Below, in pieces: positions 25,688 to 39,000 of a stretch of DNA of 64,000 bases. The stretch is from Auanema rhodensis (Eukaryota; Nematoda; Chromadorea; Rhabditida; Rhabditidae): NCBI GenBank assembly GCA_964057225.1, contig OZ059896.1, positions 8,308,001 to 8,372,000 on the forward strand. The letters run 5' to 3'. Both the position numbers and the translations under genes were made by a program. Every line of letters starts with the position of its first letter. Within the stretch, counting starts at the first letter, position 1. The notes beneath the pieces were generated by a model. The model saw only the letters and a program-made list of their open reading frames with translations, searched no databases and had not been told where the DNA came from.

Positions 25688-28600
25688 CTTTCTCTTTATT
25701 ACTGGTTACTCTCTTATACGTTATTGAGTTTTCTTTATATTTCTAAATCTCTTTTTATATAATACTATATCTATTCGTTATTAGGTTTACTGCTCAACTA
25801 TCTGTTCCTTGTGCTTAGATCATTGAACGAAGAAATTGTGATCATCGTTGTCTTCGCTCAATTCTTATGTCATACCCATTCATATGGAACTTCATTCAAC
25901 TTAAACGGTTAGACATCTCCCCCCCCCCTTTTGCTTCCTTTTCCTCTCTTTCTTCCTCTCTCTATCTTGTATTCTCTCTCACTTTTTAAATCTAGCTATC
26001 TATCTATCCATTTTATTATCTTTATCTCCAATAACTCACTAATTTCCTTCAAATGTTCAATATACATATTTCCTTGTAGCATCTTCCCTCCTTTTCTTCA
26101 CACCCTGTACCAGAAGCATTTATTCTTTGTTATTCACACTTTCGCTTGAAGATTCAAAATTTTCTAAACAATAGTTAATTTTATGAACAAATGTTTTTTT
26201 TGTCATCTTATATGAGAAAAAAATAGAAAATGATATCATTCAGTTTCATTTTAAATATAAAAAGAGAAGTCTATCGACTACAATATTTCTATTATAATAA
26301 TAATAATAGAAGAAAAGCACATATATACTATATGAAATAAGAAAATATTTCAAATAATGATGAATAATTATTTATTAATATCGTTATACATTACTTAACT
26401 GTTAACTAATTGCTATAAAGATTTTTAAACTTTTAAAGGATTTTCTTATAAATAAGGCAAGAAAAGAAAGAATAAGAGAAAGACAACTGAATAAAGTTGA
26501 GATTATTCATAGACTATGAACTTATTTCATGGTTCAGATGAGAAATGCTTTTCTTCAAAGAGCTTTTAGTGGTGTTTTGCTCTTCTATCTTGTTAGTTAT
26601 AATTGGTTGAACACATGCTTACAGTCGCAATAAAGAAAAGGTCAGCTTTAACGAAAAAGAGAGAGAAAGGACATAAAATGAAAAATATATTTCGGAATTC
26701 TTAATTATAACTGTCATTGTTCTTTCTCTCTTTTTTTTGAAAAAATAAAGAGATGTTGAAGATAAAAAATTTATATAATTTTTTTATTAGACAATAGTTT
26801 TTAATTTAAAATAAAAGGAAGTTATAACAGGTAATTATTTAATTATAATCTAGTAAGAATAGTATGGTTGAATTATAAAGTTAGTTTGTAATCAGAATCT
26901 ATATTGTGTGAAGCTTTGGATCAGAGATCCTTTCGAAAAACTTTTCTATGGAAAAAGAAAAAAATACTAATAGAGCAAACCAGTGAATAAGTGAGTAAGT
27001 GAGGAAACATGTGTCGAGAAAATGAAAGAAGAGATAATTAAACTCACAAGAGAAGGAATTAAAAATCGTATGAACTTTTATTGGTAAAAAAGTCAGAAGT
27101 TTGGTATGAAAGCTGTCGAAATTCAGTCTAAAAGTTCGAACATCCGGTCATAGATCAAAGGATTCCAAATAAAACGTTAAAAAGACGACTAAAATAACAA
27201 TAAATATAGAGATTAACTGATTGTAATTTAAAGAAAAATATTTAATATAAAATTATAAAAATAAAAAATAATTTCTTAAGAAACTATAAAACTAAAAAAA
27301 ACTAAAAAGTTTAAGAACAAATGTAATAAAAGATTGAAAATCATAAATAAAGCTTATGTATATACATATAAATGGGCTGAATATTTATATTATTTGAAAA
27401 TAAAAGAAATATTAAATTAAATAAATTTAAAATTAAATAATAATGTTTTTGCATTAAAATAATTTAAATATGTATGTATCTGTAGGTTATGAAAAAGTCA
27501 GAAGGGATACAAATAGGAAGAAAGTTAAAAAAAACAATTAAAATAAATTATTTTATTAAAATAAAAATAATTATTGAAATTTTAAAAATTTGTTGAAAAT
27601 AGAATTTTTGTTTGACTTCTGAACAATTCCTTTTTCTAAGACACTTAAGAGTCAAAATGTGAATAGACATTAGGTTGAAGAATAAGCTTTCAGAGAACTA
27701 ATGGTAGTAACGATTTTTTTTTTTGAATAAAAACATCTTATAAACAATAAATATGATGATGAATTAACAAATGAATTTTAGAGATGATATTTCAAAATGA
27801 AATAGTATGCTGATGCTTTGAAATTAAAAAAAACAAAATCAAAGAATCTCAAACACTATTATAATGAGTCAAAAATTCGTTTTTTCTACTGTTCAAAGCA
27901 GGAAATAAAAAAATGTGTTCATTCCATATATGCACAATTTAATTTTTTTCTTATAAACAAGGAAATTAGGTGAAAAGACGAGATGTTATCAAACATTGAA
28001 GCTAGATTTCAAATGAAATTGATAGTTTACTCTATTCATTTCTTGAGAACTATCCATACATCTGACCTTCTAATGTAACTTGATGATGGAAGGGAGGGAG
28101 ATAGGGGAAGCCCATAACAGAGCACAATGCTAAATCTTTCAGTTATGTTTTCAGCATTTTTTTAATTTTTTTTCCTGCAAAAAGACGGGCATAAATTCGC
28201 TATTCGATACATTGATGAAATAAAAATTCGAATTCTATTATGTTTTTGTTTCTCTTTTTCGACATCATTGTCGTCGTTAAAAACCTACCAACATTGATGG
28301 TGATCTCTTAATTTTTCATTCATAGAAATGCAAAATTGAAACATATCAAGATTTAACAATATTTCAATGAAATTACGGTATAATTACAATACAAAATGAA
28401 ATTTAAACTCTTTGTAAAAATAAAAAGTAAATAAATGATAAATCAAATAGATTATTATAAATATAACGATAGTTTAGAAAAAAATCTTATATAATATCTA
28501 TTTTTTTAGAAATAGTGTATCTAAATATACCAAATGTTAAAAACAATTTCATGAATAAATATAACAAGAAACATTAAGTATTTCTATGAAATCTGTGAAA

Positions 28601-29075
28601 AAAAAAGAAAAAAAACGAAACAACAATGGCTTATTAAAATCAAAATAAAGCTCTTATTTGGATAAACTTAATAGATAATAATATAATCTTATATCATATA
28701 GTATTATATGTATAATATATACAGTCGAGATACAAGATATAGACATTAAAATGATGTATAAACTATAAATTTTTACAACAAATTTTAGTTTTTTTCTTTG
28801 CATTTTTGTAAAATAATCTCGAATTATATTCTGTATATATTCTTAATTAGATATATGTATATCATGAGATCTTTTCAGTTTCTTTAAACTATGCGGATAA
28901 ATCTTTCTTTTTTTTTGTTGAAGAAATATTATAAATGAAGAGAAATACATACATATGTTTGAAATATATTCATGAATTCATTTGAAAACTTCATAATATT
29001 TAAGATACGATTGAAATATATATCTAACATCCTAACCATAAGAATTAGAATGATCAACGAAGTCTTGTTCGATAG

Positions 29076-29076
29076 A

Positions 29077-29114
<38 letters not shown>

Positions 29115-29158
29115 AAAAGAAAGAGAAAGAGAGGGAGGGAGAGAGATGAGTGAATAAA
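29076..29158. repeat. (GA)n and purine-only tract
   Basis: GA repeat to about 29110, then A9 and further AG/GGGA units; almost no pyrimidines on this strand for about 80 nt. Confidence 0.9.
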
Positions 29159-29632
29159 AATTAAAAAAAAGATTTTCATATATTTAACAGTTGAATAGCT
29201 AAAGTCTGAAATTTCTAAATTTAGCTTTAAAAAGCCTTCTTTTTCAAACAAGTTAATATTCATTTTCATAGAATTATTGCATTTTTATCCAAATTATATG
29301 AATTAATAATTAAAATTAAATGAATGGAAGTTTAATTTTATAATTATATCATTGATCAGCTATCTTAATATCTTTTTTTTATATATTTAAATATATAACC
29401 TAGAAATAATGATTTTATATTTTTTAATAAAAAGAAAAAGATACTGTGAGAAAATTCGTACAGAAAGAAAATGTTCCTCTTCAGAGTATGTTTGAAGTGT
29501 TTCTCATATAGTCAAAACTTCGGAAGGATGTTGGAGAAACAACATAACGACTAATGAACTCTATTTTCTAAGTTCAAGATAATGAAACTTGAACTTCCTT
29601 CTTTTAAAATAATATATTCATTTCTAAATAAA

Positions 29633-29650
29633 TATGTATATATATACATA
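29633..29650. repeat. Perfect 18-bp AT palindrome
   Basis: TATGTATATATATACATA is self-complementary. It is another member of the TACATA/TATGTA repeat vocabulary. Confidence 0.6.
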
Positions 29651-30303
29651 TATATAAAGATTTCAGATTTTTAAGTTTTTTTAATTATAATTTATAGTTG
29701 AGAAAAATCTTTGAAGATAAAAAAATCTTGAACACAAATATAAAAATTTGTGGTCTTTGCATTGCAGAAAAAAAAAAGAATTTTTTGAAGAAACAAATGT
29801 GACAATCCCAACTAAATTAAACTATGCAAGTTGACTATATATATATAAATATAAAATATGTTATTTCAAGCGTTAAATAATTGTATAAATTGTGAAAATA
29901 TTAACATCTATGAAATAAGTTGTGTTCTGCTAGTCTTAGCAAAGAGACTGTTCAAAATTAAAATATCTAAAAATAACTTATTTAAGTCGTTGTCTTTCTT
30001 TTCTTTTCTTTTTTTTTGTTTATCAATGGAAAAAAAGTTTTGTTTTAATTTGAAATTCTTTTCTAAGAAAATATAAAAGTCAGAAGAGAAAAAAATTGAA
30101 ATCCTAGAAATGCTGCTTGAACCAACATCTGATTTGGAAGGAATAAATAGCCGTGAATGTGAAAAGAGAATGATTGAATAGGAGAACTTTGATTATAACC
30201 TACGTTTTAACCTTTCAACTTTGAAAATGCTTCAAATAGATAATTGGATACTTTAAACGAGTAAAACACTTTCACGCATGGATTTGGAATATTCGAATAA
30301 GCT

Positions 30304-30320
30304 TCACGTGAGTCACGTGA
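30304..30320. promoter_or_regulatory. Double E-box TCACGTGA-G-TCACGTGA
   Basis: Two copies of the palindromic octamer TCACGTGA are separated by one G, so the 17-mer is a perfect odd palindrome. The octamer matches E-box/CLEAR-type sites bound by bHLH-Zip factors such as MITF/TFEB (HLH-30 in C. elegans). No gene was seen within 10 kb, so the target is unknown. Confidence 0.45.
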
Positions 30321-31867
30321 TGAAATAATTTCTAATTTTTAACTAAAAGTGGTAGACGAACGACTGCATTCTTTAAATATTCTATTTTTTCGTTTCCCAG
30401 AATTTTTAATCAAATTTGAATACATTGATTTAGAACTTATGGAAGAGGAGCAAGCATATCATAGAACGTTTAGCTGTTCAGATTCTCAAGTAATTTAAGT
30501 GCAAAATCTTTTTTTTTGGTAAAATTCCACATTCTGAATAGCTATTGGAACTTCTTAAGAACCCCCTATGGAAGTGAAAGTGACATTCTAACTTAAGAGA
30601 GGAAATGATGTGAACTTGAAGTTAAAAGCCAAAAAGTATGTTCGAGATAGGAAAGAATAGCTGGATATAAAAGGAGGGCATATTTGAGATTAAATGAACT
30701 TAAAGTTTTATATTGTATGTATAATTTTCAAAAATTATTGTATTCATAATGAAAATAAGTAAATCTATTTCTTTTTATTTTAGAATTTAATATATAATAT
30801 ATAAAAGCATTTATGCGTATAATTTAGCAAACATTATCGATAACAGAAATGTGAAAATCATATTAGTGTATGCTTCTGCTTCAGTTCACGCCTAGATAGT
30901 AAGCGTGATTAAGTCTTCTAGTTAAGCGTTACCATCTGATCTGGAAATATTTATATATAGATGATTATATATTCATATAAACATATGTATCTATATCTCT
31001 TGTAACTATATACATATAATTTATAAAAATATACATGTATATGCATATCTGTGCAATTTGACAAAATAATAAATTTAAAGGAAGCTTCCAGTCCACAAAA
31101 ATTTTTAAAAGCTTGATTACACATTTTTCCATGTCTTTTGTATTTTTTTTAAATATTTTGAGTCACTTGACAAGATGATCTTCTCGTTTACACTCATTCA
31201 AATTGCCAACTAGACAACCACTTGACTGGACTGTAGATACACTAAACGAGATGATATTGCTAACCTGTCTTTTGTCATCAGAGCCTCTTTTCAGCTTTTA
31301 AAACTAAGCACTATATTCTGAAAATCTCTTGTTTTTTCTATCTTTAAATTAACAAATAATCTCAAGAAGAACCATAATGTTAAGGAGAAATAATACACAC
31401 TACATATGTTCTAGTTTTAATGAAATATATTCATATTTTACTAAAAATTTTTCCATTTTCTTCATTCTCGCAAGCTATATTTTGTTCTTTTTTTTTATTT
31501 TATTTAAAAGTTTGTGATATAGCCATATGACGTTTAATACATTTTCATGAACAGACGAACTGTTTTTCATGTGATGCTTCATTGATTTTAATGTTCTTTC
31601 ATATCTATTGTTCAATACATCTGTTTTGGGGGCATTTCAACAGAAAAAACTGAACACAGATGACCGTTAGAGGTCTGTTAAACGTCACCTATGGGTTTCA
31701 TTCTGACAACCACAAGTAGTAGTTACAACATATTCACATGGCCATCATGATGATAATGGCTAGCCAATCTGAATAGCCGAGAAGGAACACAACAAACCGG
31801 ACTGTCTCATTTGATGACCTGTTGAGCTTTTGAACGAATAGGTCCATGAAAGTGTCTATGCATGTAT

Positions 31868-31990
31868 GTGAGAGAGAGAGATATAGAAAGAGATAGAGAG
31901 AGAAAGAAAGAAAGAAAGAAAGAGAGCGACAGAGAAAGAGAGAGAATAAAGAGACAGACGGGAGAAAAGCGAAAGAGCAGGATGAGGACA
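31868..31990. repeat. (GA)n/(GAAA)n purine tract
   Basis: GA units, then four to five GAAA units, then mixed AGAG/AGAC; nearly all purine over about 120 nt. Confidence 0.9.
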
Positions 31991-33459
31991 AGAGATACAC
32001 CTACATATCATAAACTAAAAATGAGTACATTCCATATGCACAGAAACCAAATTTGTACTCTCGTTATGCCTATTACCTACAGCTGGGTGTTATTCATCAA
32101 TTAATTATATGAATATCAATATACTTTACTATCCACGTGTAACACATCTTTTGTATTTCTTCATGCGCATCAGTGAGTTCAGCTGATATTCTGCTATTTC
32201 CCTCATTTCTTTTCAATTTCTTTGAATTAGATGTTTCTTTTTTTCTATTTAATAGTTTAATTTGGTACAAATACATACATATATATACACTAATATATAT
32301 GTATATCTTTGTTTTTAATAATAATAATATATAATAAATCAAATTTAATTATATTAACTATATATAATACATTCAAATATACTTATACATATGTACATCT
32401 GTACATGTAAATACATGTATGTATATCCCCTATTATCTTTGACTCCTTTAAAATATTTGTAATTATAATTGGAGTAAACAATTCATAATAAATATTAAAT
32501 CTTAAAAACTCCTAAATAATCATTTTATGAAGGTAAATATACATATGTATATTCGTATAAGTATAATACTAATTACTAATAATAGAATTATAACCAATTC
32601 TATTGTCTTATTACCTTAGATATACATATAAATTTATAGTTATATGTATGTCTATATACAATCTATATAACTATGAGATACATATGCTTTCATTTCATTG
32701 GATAATTTACTAACATCTGCAATATCATTTGAAAACTGTATGCTTCATGAAATGAAGAAATAAAATATGAAATTCTTATTTACCAGCTTTATTTTTTGTT
32801 TTTTTAAATTCTCAAAAGTTTTTGGAAAAGTATCATCTGACCATCCATTAAGTATTCAATTTCAAAAATTGAGATTCATGTACAAAGGTCAGGAAAAACT
32901 ATATCAGCTTAAGACGTTAAATACTATGAGAATATAAATGATTGAAATGAAATTTAAACTTTCAGTTTTGAACTTTGTTTTTTGTTGTTTTCTATATAAA
33001 TTTGGAATCAAATATAACATAATTCTCTTGAAAAACTTTAAGTTTAAGCTTAAATAATGCTTTTCATATAAAATTTTATCATAATATAATACAAAATGTA
33101 ATTATGATCCTAATTATACTGTTTGAAGTATATTCTATTTTTCAGGTTGACACATAATGCTCATTAAAACCGACATTAATCGGTAATACAGAAAAGTCAA
33201 TTAACCGATTTTAGCGGCGTAATCATCTTTCTCATAGTTAATGGTTCTATATAAAGCTGTTGGCCATCATCCATCATGCTTTAGACTGAAAATGCTGACA
33301 TAGTAACGTTTCATTATCCTAAAATGAACATTAAAGAATATAGAAAGCAAGAAAGTAAAAGGGAATGATGAGAAAGAGACATAGAGAAAGAAAGATGGTA
33401 GATATAAGAGAGAAATTAAAAATAAGCATTAAGTACAAAGAGAGTGAAAAAAAGGAAAA

Positions 33460-33487
33460 AGAAAGAGAGAGAGAGAGAGAGAGAGAA
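33460..33487. repeat. (GA)n microsatellite
   Basis: About 26 nt of GA at the end of a purine-rich strand that begins near 33330. Confidence 0.9.
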
Positions 33488-34203
33488 TAGCACAACAATA
33501 ATTAATTTTATAAACAAGAAAGGCTTGAACTCATAAAATTCATTTAGAAAAAGCTTTCAACATTGTCATATTATCTAAAGTATATAATTTATAAAATTAT
33601 CTGTGGTCTTTTCTATGAAAATTAAAAATTCTTACATATTATAAAAATATTTTTATAAATTCTGTATGTGCTTATATAGTTTTTGTAATCTTTGTTCTCT
33701 CTCTCTCTCTCTTTTTCTGTTTTCTGATTATTCAATAGTTCATTGACAATCAAATCAATAAGATCTTTTCGTGGATTATTAGGAAAAATTGTTTTGTTTG
33801 ATTAGCCTCTGTAGTTCTTCCAACTACAATTTAATCATAAAATTGAAGCTAATATGTGGTAGATTCGTCAACAATGCCATCTAGATTTTTTATTCTTATA
33901 TCGTTTTAAATATTATAACTTACTTTATATATATAGTTAAAATATACTATATGTATATAGTTTCATACATATATAATATTCTTCTTTTTTTAAACTTTTG
34001 ATTTTGTATATTGCTACTAATGTTTCAAGATTAAATAGCGCTAAGTCGGTGAACAAAGCCATTTATTCATCAGCTATTATTCTCAAATTTCTTTTTTTTT
34101 TCTTTTCTAAATTGTTCCAATTTTTTTGGTTCTTCCTTTTTATGTTTTTGTTGTCTGTCCTCTATTCACTAAACGATTAGAGCGAGTATAATAGCTGCAA
34201 CAT

Positions 34204-34224
34204 GACCTGATGAACTATCAGGTC
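34204..34224. other. Short hairpin with 8-bp stem and 5-nt loop
   Basis: GACCTGAT (34204-34211) pairs perfectly with ATCAGGTC (34217-34224) across the loop GAACT. Half of the stem pairs are GC, which is unusual here. It could be a structured RNA, a palindromic protein site or chance. Confidence 0.45.
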
Positions 34225-34527
34225 TTTCCTCTCCTAATAACTTGCCCTACCTCTCATCCTCACCATCTTTCATCCTTCCTCTTCTTGATGAAAGGATCTA
34301 TTGTCGAGCTGGTACGAAGTATGACCGCGAGCAGTCTGTCAGAACTTTTTGTTATATTTCCATACATGAATATGTAAAAATTTGTATATATTTTATAAAT
34401 ATATAGCTCTATTTTTTTTCTCTTAATGTATTTTTTTTTAAACTTGATCCTTCCATTACAGCTTTTAAATATTACCAAAGAATCAAAGTTGGTGTTAAAA
34501 GATGAGGAAGTTATTTCCTCTTATTAA

Positions 34528-34540
34528 CCCCCCCCCCCAC

Positions 34541-34568
<28 letters not shown>
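34528..34568. repeat. C11 run followed by (CT)n
   Basis: Eleven C, then ACC and about 28 nt of CT. The strand is pyrimidine-only for about 40 nt apart from one A. Confidence 0.9.
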
Positions 34569-34573
<5 letters not shown>

Positions 34574-35699
34574 ATTTTTGTCATTTGCATGCTTTCTATC
34601 TCACTGTTTTCTTCATGAACTAACTCCATCTGTTCATTTATTTGACATAAATCGTTAAAGCTTGATCTGAAAGCTATTAGTAATAGACATGCCGATGTCC
34701 AACTAATTCCGTTTAATTACGTGAAGCTCATGATGAATGACCTTTTCTATAAGAAAGATACATTCTACTATTAACTGTTACTGCCGTTTAACTAACTATA
34801 CTGAATCAGAATAGTTATGTAATTCACTAGTTTTTCTATTCCTCTTTCCTTTTCTCTCTCTCTTTTCCTCATTTTCTTAAACAATAATGAGTTGAATTCT
34901 TTAATTATACTGATCACCAATCTCTATTATCTAACTAAGCTTTTGAATACTATCGTAATCCAAATTAAACCTTTCATATCATCATCATTTCATCTTTTTT
35001 TCTTTTTTTATAAGAATACTATAACCATTATAATGTGAATAATCTTAATTTAAATTGAAAATCTTTAATTAATAATAAATTTAAAAGTTAAATAGTACAT
35101 TTAACTTTTAAATTTATTATGATATAAGCTATAGTATTTCTTATTATATGTTACTAAATCAAACTGGTTTTGCAATTCTTAATTAAAGGTAAACAATACG
35201 TGTACTGAAGGAGTTGAAGGATATTTAATCTGCTTACATTTCATTATACTTAACACATAAGTCTTTCCTACCAAGGTTATAGTAAGAAATTCAATTATAT
35301 TAACTTTCATCAAGAATATTTTGAATTTATTTTCTAAAGAAAAATATAATTTAGTTGTTATTTTTAATTTATTTTAATATTTTAATACATGTAAAAGAAT
35401 TGAAAATATAATATTATACATATACATACATATAAGTATGATCATATATACAATACTATATATAGTATATCTTCATATAGTATAGACAATATATGTATAT
35501 AATAATAATATTATTATTATTATATGTATCTCTTGTTAATACTAATATTAGACGGTATGGAAATGAGCTTCTATTTCAATCTCAAAACTTCCCTCATACT
35601 GTCTCATTTCATCTCTCATTTCTTTTATTCTCAATATCTATAGCTCACATCTCTACACTGTTTTCTTTTGATTTTAATTCTCTTTCTCTTTTCCATTTC

Positions 35700-35701
<2 letters not shown>

Positions 35702-35744
<43 letters not shown>
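35702..35744. repeat. (CT)n microsatellite
   Basis: About 42 nt of uninterrupted CT. Confidence 0.95.
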
Positions 35745-35747
<3 letters not shown>

Positions 35748-36000
35748 AATATATATTAATAAGTTTTTCTTTTTATCTACGGAAATGACTATTGATGATG
35801 ACACGATCTATAAAAGGAAGAATAAAGAGATGAAAGAATTTCTAACACTTGTTCCATAATAAGAGAATTTGACACTTCCTACTCTTTTATGCCAATTCAA
35901 AGATATTATTGACAGTAATCCTATGATGGCAAGGTGTTCGTACATTCGATCTCTTCTCACCTCTATGCTATAGGATGTTTCTCTGCTCTATCTCTTCTTC

Positions 36001-39000
36001 TTCTCTCTGGAGCTCTCTTTATTGTATTCTTTTCTCTCATCATATCTCAGTTATGTATAACACCTTGTTGTTCTTTCGAATAGAAATTAGCATATAATCT
36101 TTCAATATAACTCATTCGTAAGTAATAAATTCAATAATTACTTCAAATGATTCAATATAATTATAGAATTAGTTAGAAGTTCAATGATTTTTATGTATGT
36201 TATAGTTTCATCTGAACAAATAGTCTTCATACAAATCATTCACTCTAAATTTCTCTTTATATTATATGAGCATGGATAGATTTTACCTTGATCATGTATT
36301 ATAATCTCAGCTAAAGGAGTTCAATTTTTAGAATTTATTAATATAAGTAATTACTACAAGCAATACAACCAGTCGTTCGCCTTTATTTGCAAATAAATGT
36401 GATCAGGGCCAACAACAGAGGGCACGTGGATGCTCACGTAACTTTCACGTAATTGTGGCGTACAAGGCAGTTAGTTCATTGGAAGAGATCCATCTGTACA
36501 TTCCATCAGAGCTATAAAAAGATTTTTTAAACAAGAGATATTATATAATAACTATACAATTCTAATAGGTAAATGGTTTAGATGGTATACTGTTTATCTA
36601 CATATGCTTGTATAGAATGCATAGATGGATGTATGTAGAACCACACCTGTATTGCATTTTTATTATATAATCTAATAGAATTACGTGTCATTATGGAATG
36701 GTTCTTATATTATTTATATATATACATATATGTATGTATATGTTATATAAATCTACCACATTCATATGTATATTCATTTATATTTTTTTTTAAAAATATA
36801 TAAATTTTGAGTTGGACAAGTTATATAAGTTTCATAAATTATATAACCTATTCTAGTTAAATATTATCTGATTATCATTATTCTACTAAACAAATGCTAT
36901 TAGAATCTTTTCAAAAGCTTCAAAATGTTATAATTAACTTTTCAAAGTGTCAACATTAATTTTCATAAAAATCTCTTTCTATCTAAATACCTAAACTCAT
37001 CATCATCTCTCTCTCTTTCTTTCTTTCTTTGGCCCTCCTTCTCTCTTATGTTTCACTTATGTGATAGTATTCTATTCTGCTTCTTTCTTACCCTCTTCCC
37101 TCTCATTCTCATTTCTGATTGTCAACTCTGCTAGTCCTCTTTAGATTGAGCCAAAGGTCCCGTTAGTAGCTCCGCCCAGTTCTTCAACTAACAGATGACC
37201 ATTGTAGACAGCTTTTTCTTCCATATTCTTGAATAACTAGCTAAAACATTAACTTTATTTATGATTTCTTAATATATTTGTTTAATATAAATATTTTTAA
37301 TTATTTAATATGATATATCATCTAAGTTATAATAGTTTTTCAAACTGATCATTAGACTCTAATAGATTTTTACATGTTATCACTAAATGCATATTCCTCA
37401 AAAATACTTTTCTCTTATTCCTTATAAATATTTTATAAAAAAGACATGACTATCGTTGAATAGCTGAAATCGGAACGTAAAATCTTTCCTTCATTTCTTT
37501 TTTTTTGCTCAAAGAAATCTTCAGTCCTAACTCTAGATTTCCTGTTTATTTCAATGTTGAATTCTCGAGAAATTGAGCCACATCGTTCTACCTCAATCAC
37601 AGCTGGAAATTTATCCTCAATTTTTGTGTCATTTAATTGCTTTCAAACATGCAAATAAAGGGAATCTTTACAAACTTTTTTTCAGCTTCAACTCATTAAT
37701 CTTATTACATTTCTAACACAAAATTTTCGACATACAACATTCCAATTTTCAGTGATTATTTTGCCTCAAATATCGAAAAATATATGTAAAGCTTATGTTG
37801 AATTCTGAAATATGTAATCATTTGCATGACCTATCTCCATAAAAAGTGCAAAAACTCTTCTTCCCTATACCGTTGCCAAGCAAGCTAAGCCATGCGAGGA
37901 GCAGCACTAAGCTTATTTCAATAGACCCATCTTCAGAGAAGGAAAATTGTTCTCATTAGTTCTTCATTTTTCTTTTTATGTCATTCTATGTACACCTTTC
38001 CGTCAACCTTTAGTTCATCATCTCTTATTCTTCGTTACGTCTCTTTTACCTTCATTTTAGCAAACTTCATTCTGATAGCTTTCAAAATAAATGAGATTAC
38101 ATATGATGTTTATGCTACATGTCTTCATTTACATCTATCTAAGTATCTATAATTCCAATATAAATTTGTTTTAAAATATGAAATATACATATAGACATGT
38201 ATGTATATTCATTAAATTGATAATAATTCTTTAATATATCTAAATATTCTTTTTATTTTCTCATCAAAACTTAGTTTCTTATTCAATTATTCTTGTTCCA
38301 TTTTCCCAGCCCTGATTTTCACGGTTCACAAGTGTTGAAGCTGTTTATTGCCATTTACAATCAGTGTACCTTGTGCGGTCAACTAGTATCGAACTCACAT
38401 GTGGCTATCAGACAACATACATGGTTCTATAGATAGATTGATCGAAAAGTAATAGATATCTACAGATACCATTAGAGCAGTAACTTACACGGATTCCTTC
38501 CTGTTCTTCTGTGTTCCGGCTGTTCCTGTTCTTTTTCCCATCTGGCATCTGGATTGCCTTAATCCCACTTGTGTATTTACAGTTGCAATTCGTCCTCTGC
38601 CCACCCGCGAAACAACTAATCTCTCCCTTCTGCTCTTTCCGTTATCCAGCGCAGGCCGTGGCCATACATGTCCATCATAGATTCTTAATGTTTATCCTCG
38701 TCTGTGCCGCGAGTTTGCTAAGTTTCTGCTTCATCTTTCAAAAAATTTCTAATTTATCCCAGGAAGAATCTATGCACATATGTAGATTTCGGAAAATGCA
38801 ACACTTAGGCAAAGTTCAGCACTTCTAAACCCTCCCTCCATTTGTGCATACTCAAGAAAAGTTACAGCAATTCATGATTTTTAATATCTTAAAATTGTAA
38901 AATATTTTTTATATTGAACTATGCTAACCCCATAAGTGCAATCTGTTCCTCTTCCTAATACATTGCTTAATCGAGTTTAAGTGAGACGTTATCTGAATAG

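Larger units (their letters stand above)
25661..36000. other. Gene-free region dominated by GA/CT tracts
   Basis: No recognisable gene. Long purine or pyrimidine strands with GA/CT microsatellites lie at 25662-25687, 29076-29110, 31868-31990, 33460-33487, 34541-34568 and 35702-35744. It also holds the double TCACGTGA element at 30304-30320 and a GC-containing hairpin at 34204-34224. Open frames over GA tracts encode repetitive Arg-Glu or Ser-Leu and were discarded. Confidence 0.6.

Noticed and set aside
31862-32104. Arg-Glu-rich frame and its antisense Ser-Leu frame
   Set aside because: Both are translations of the GA/GAAA microsatellite at 31868-31990.
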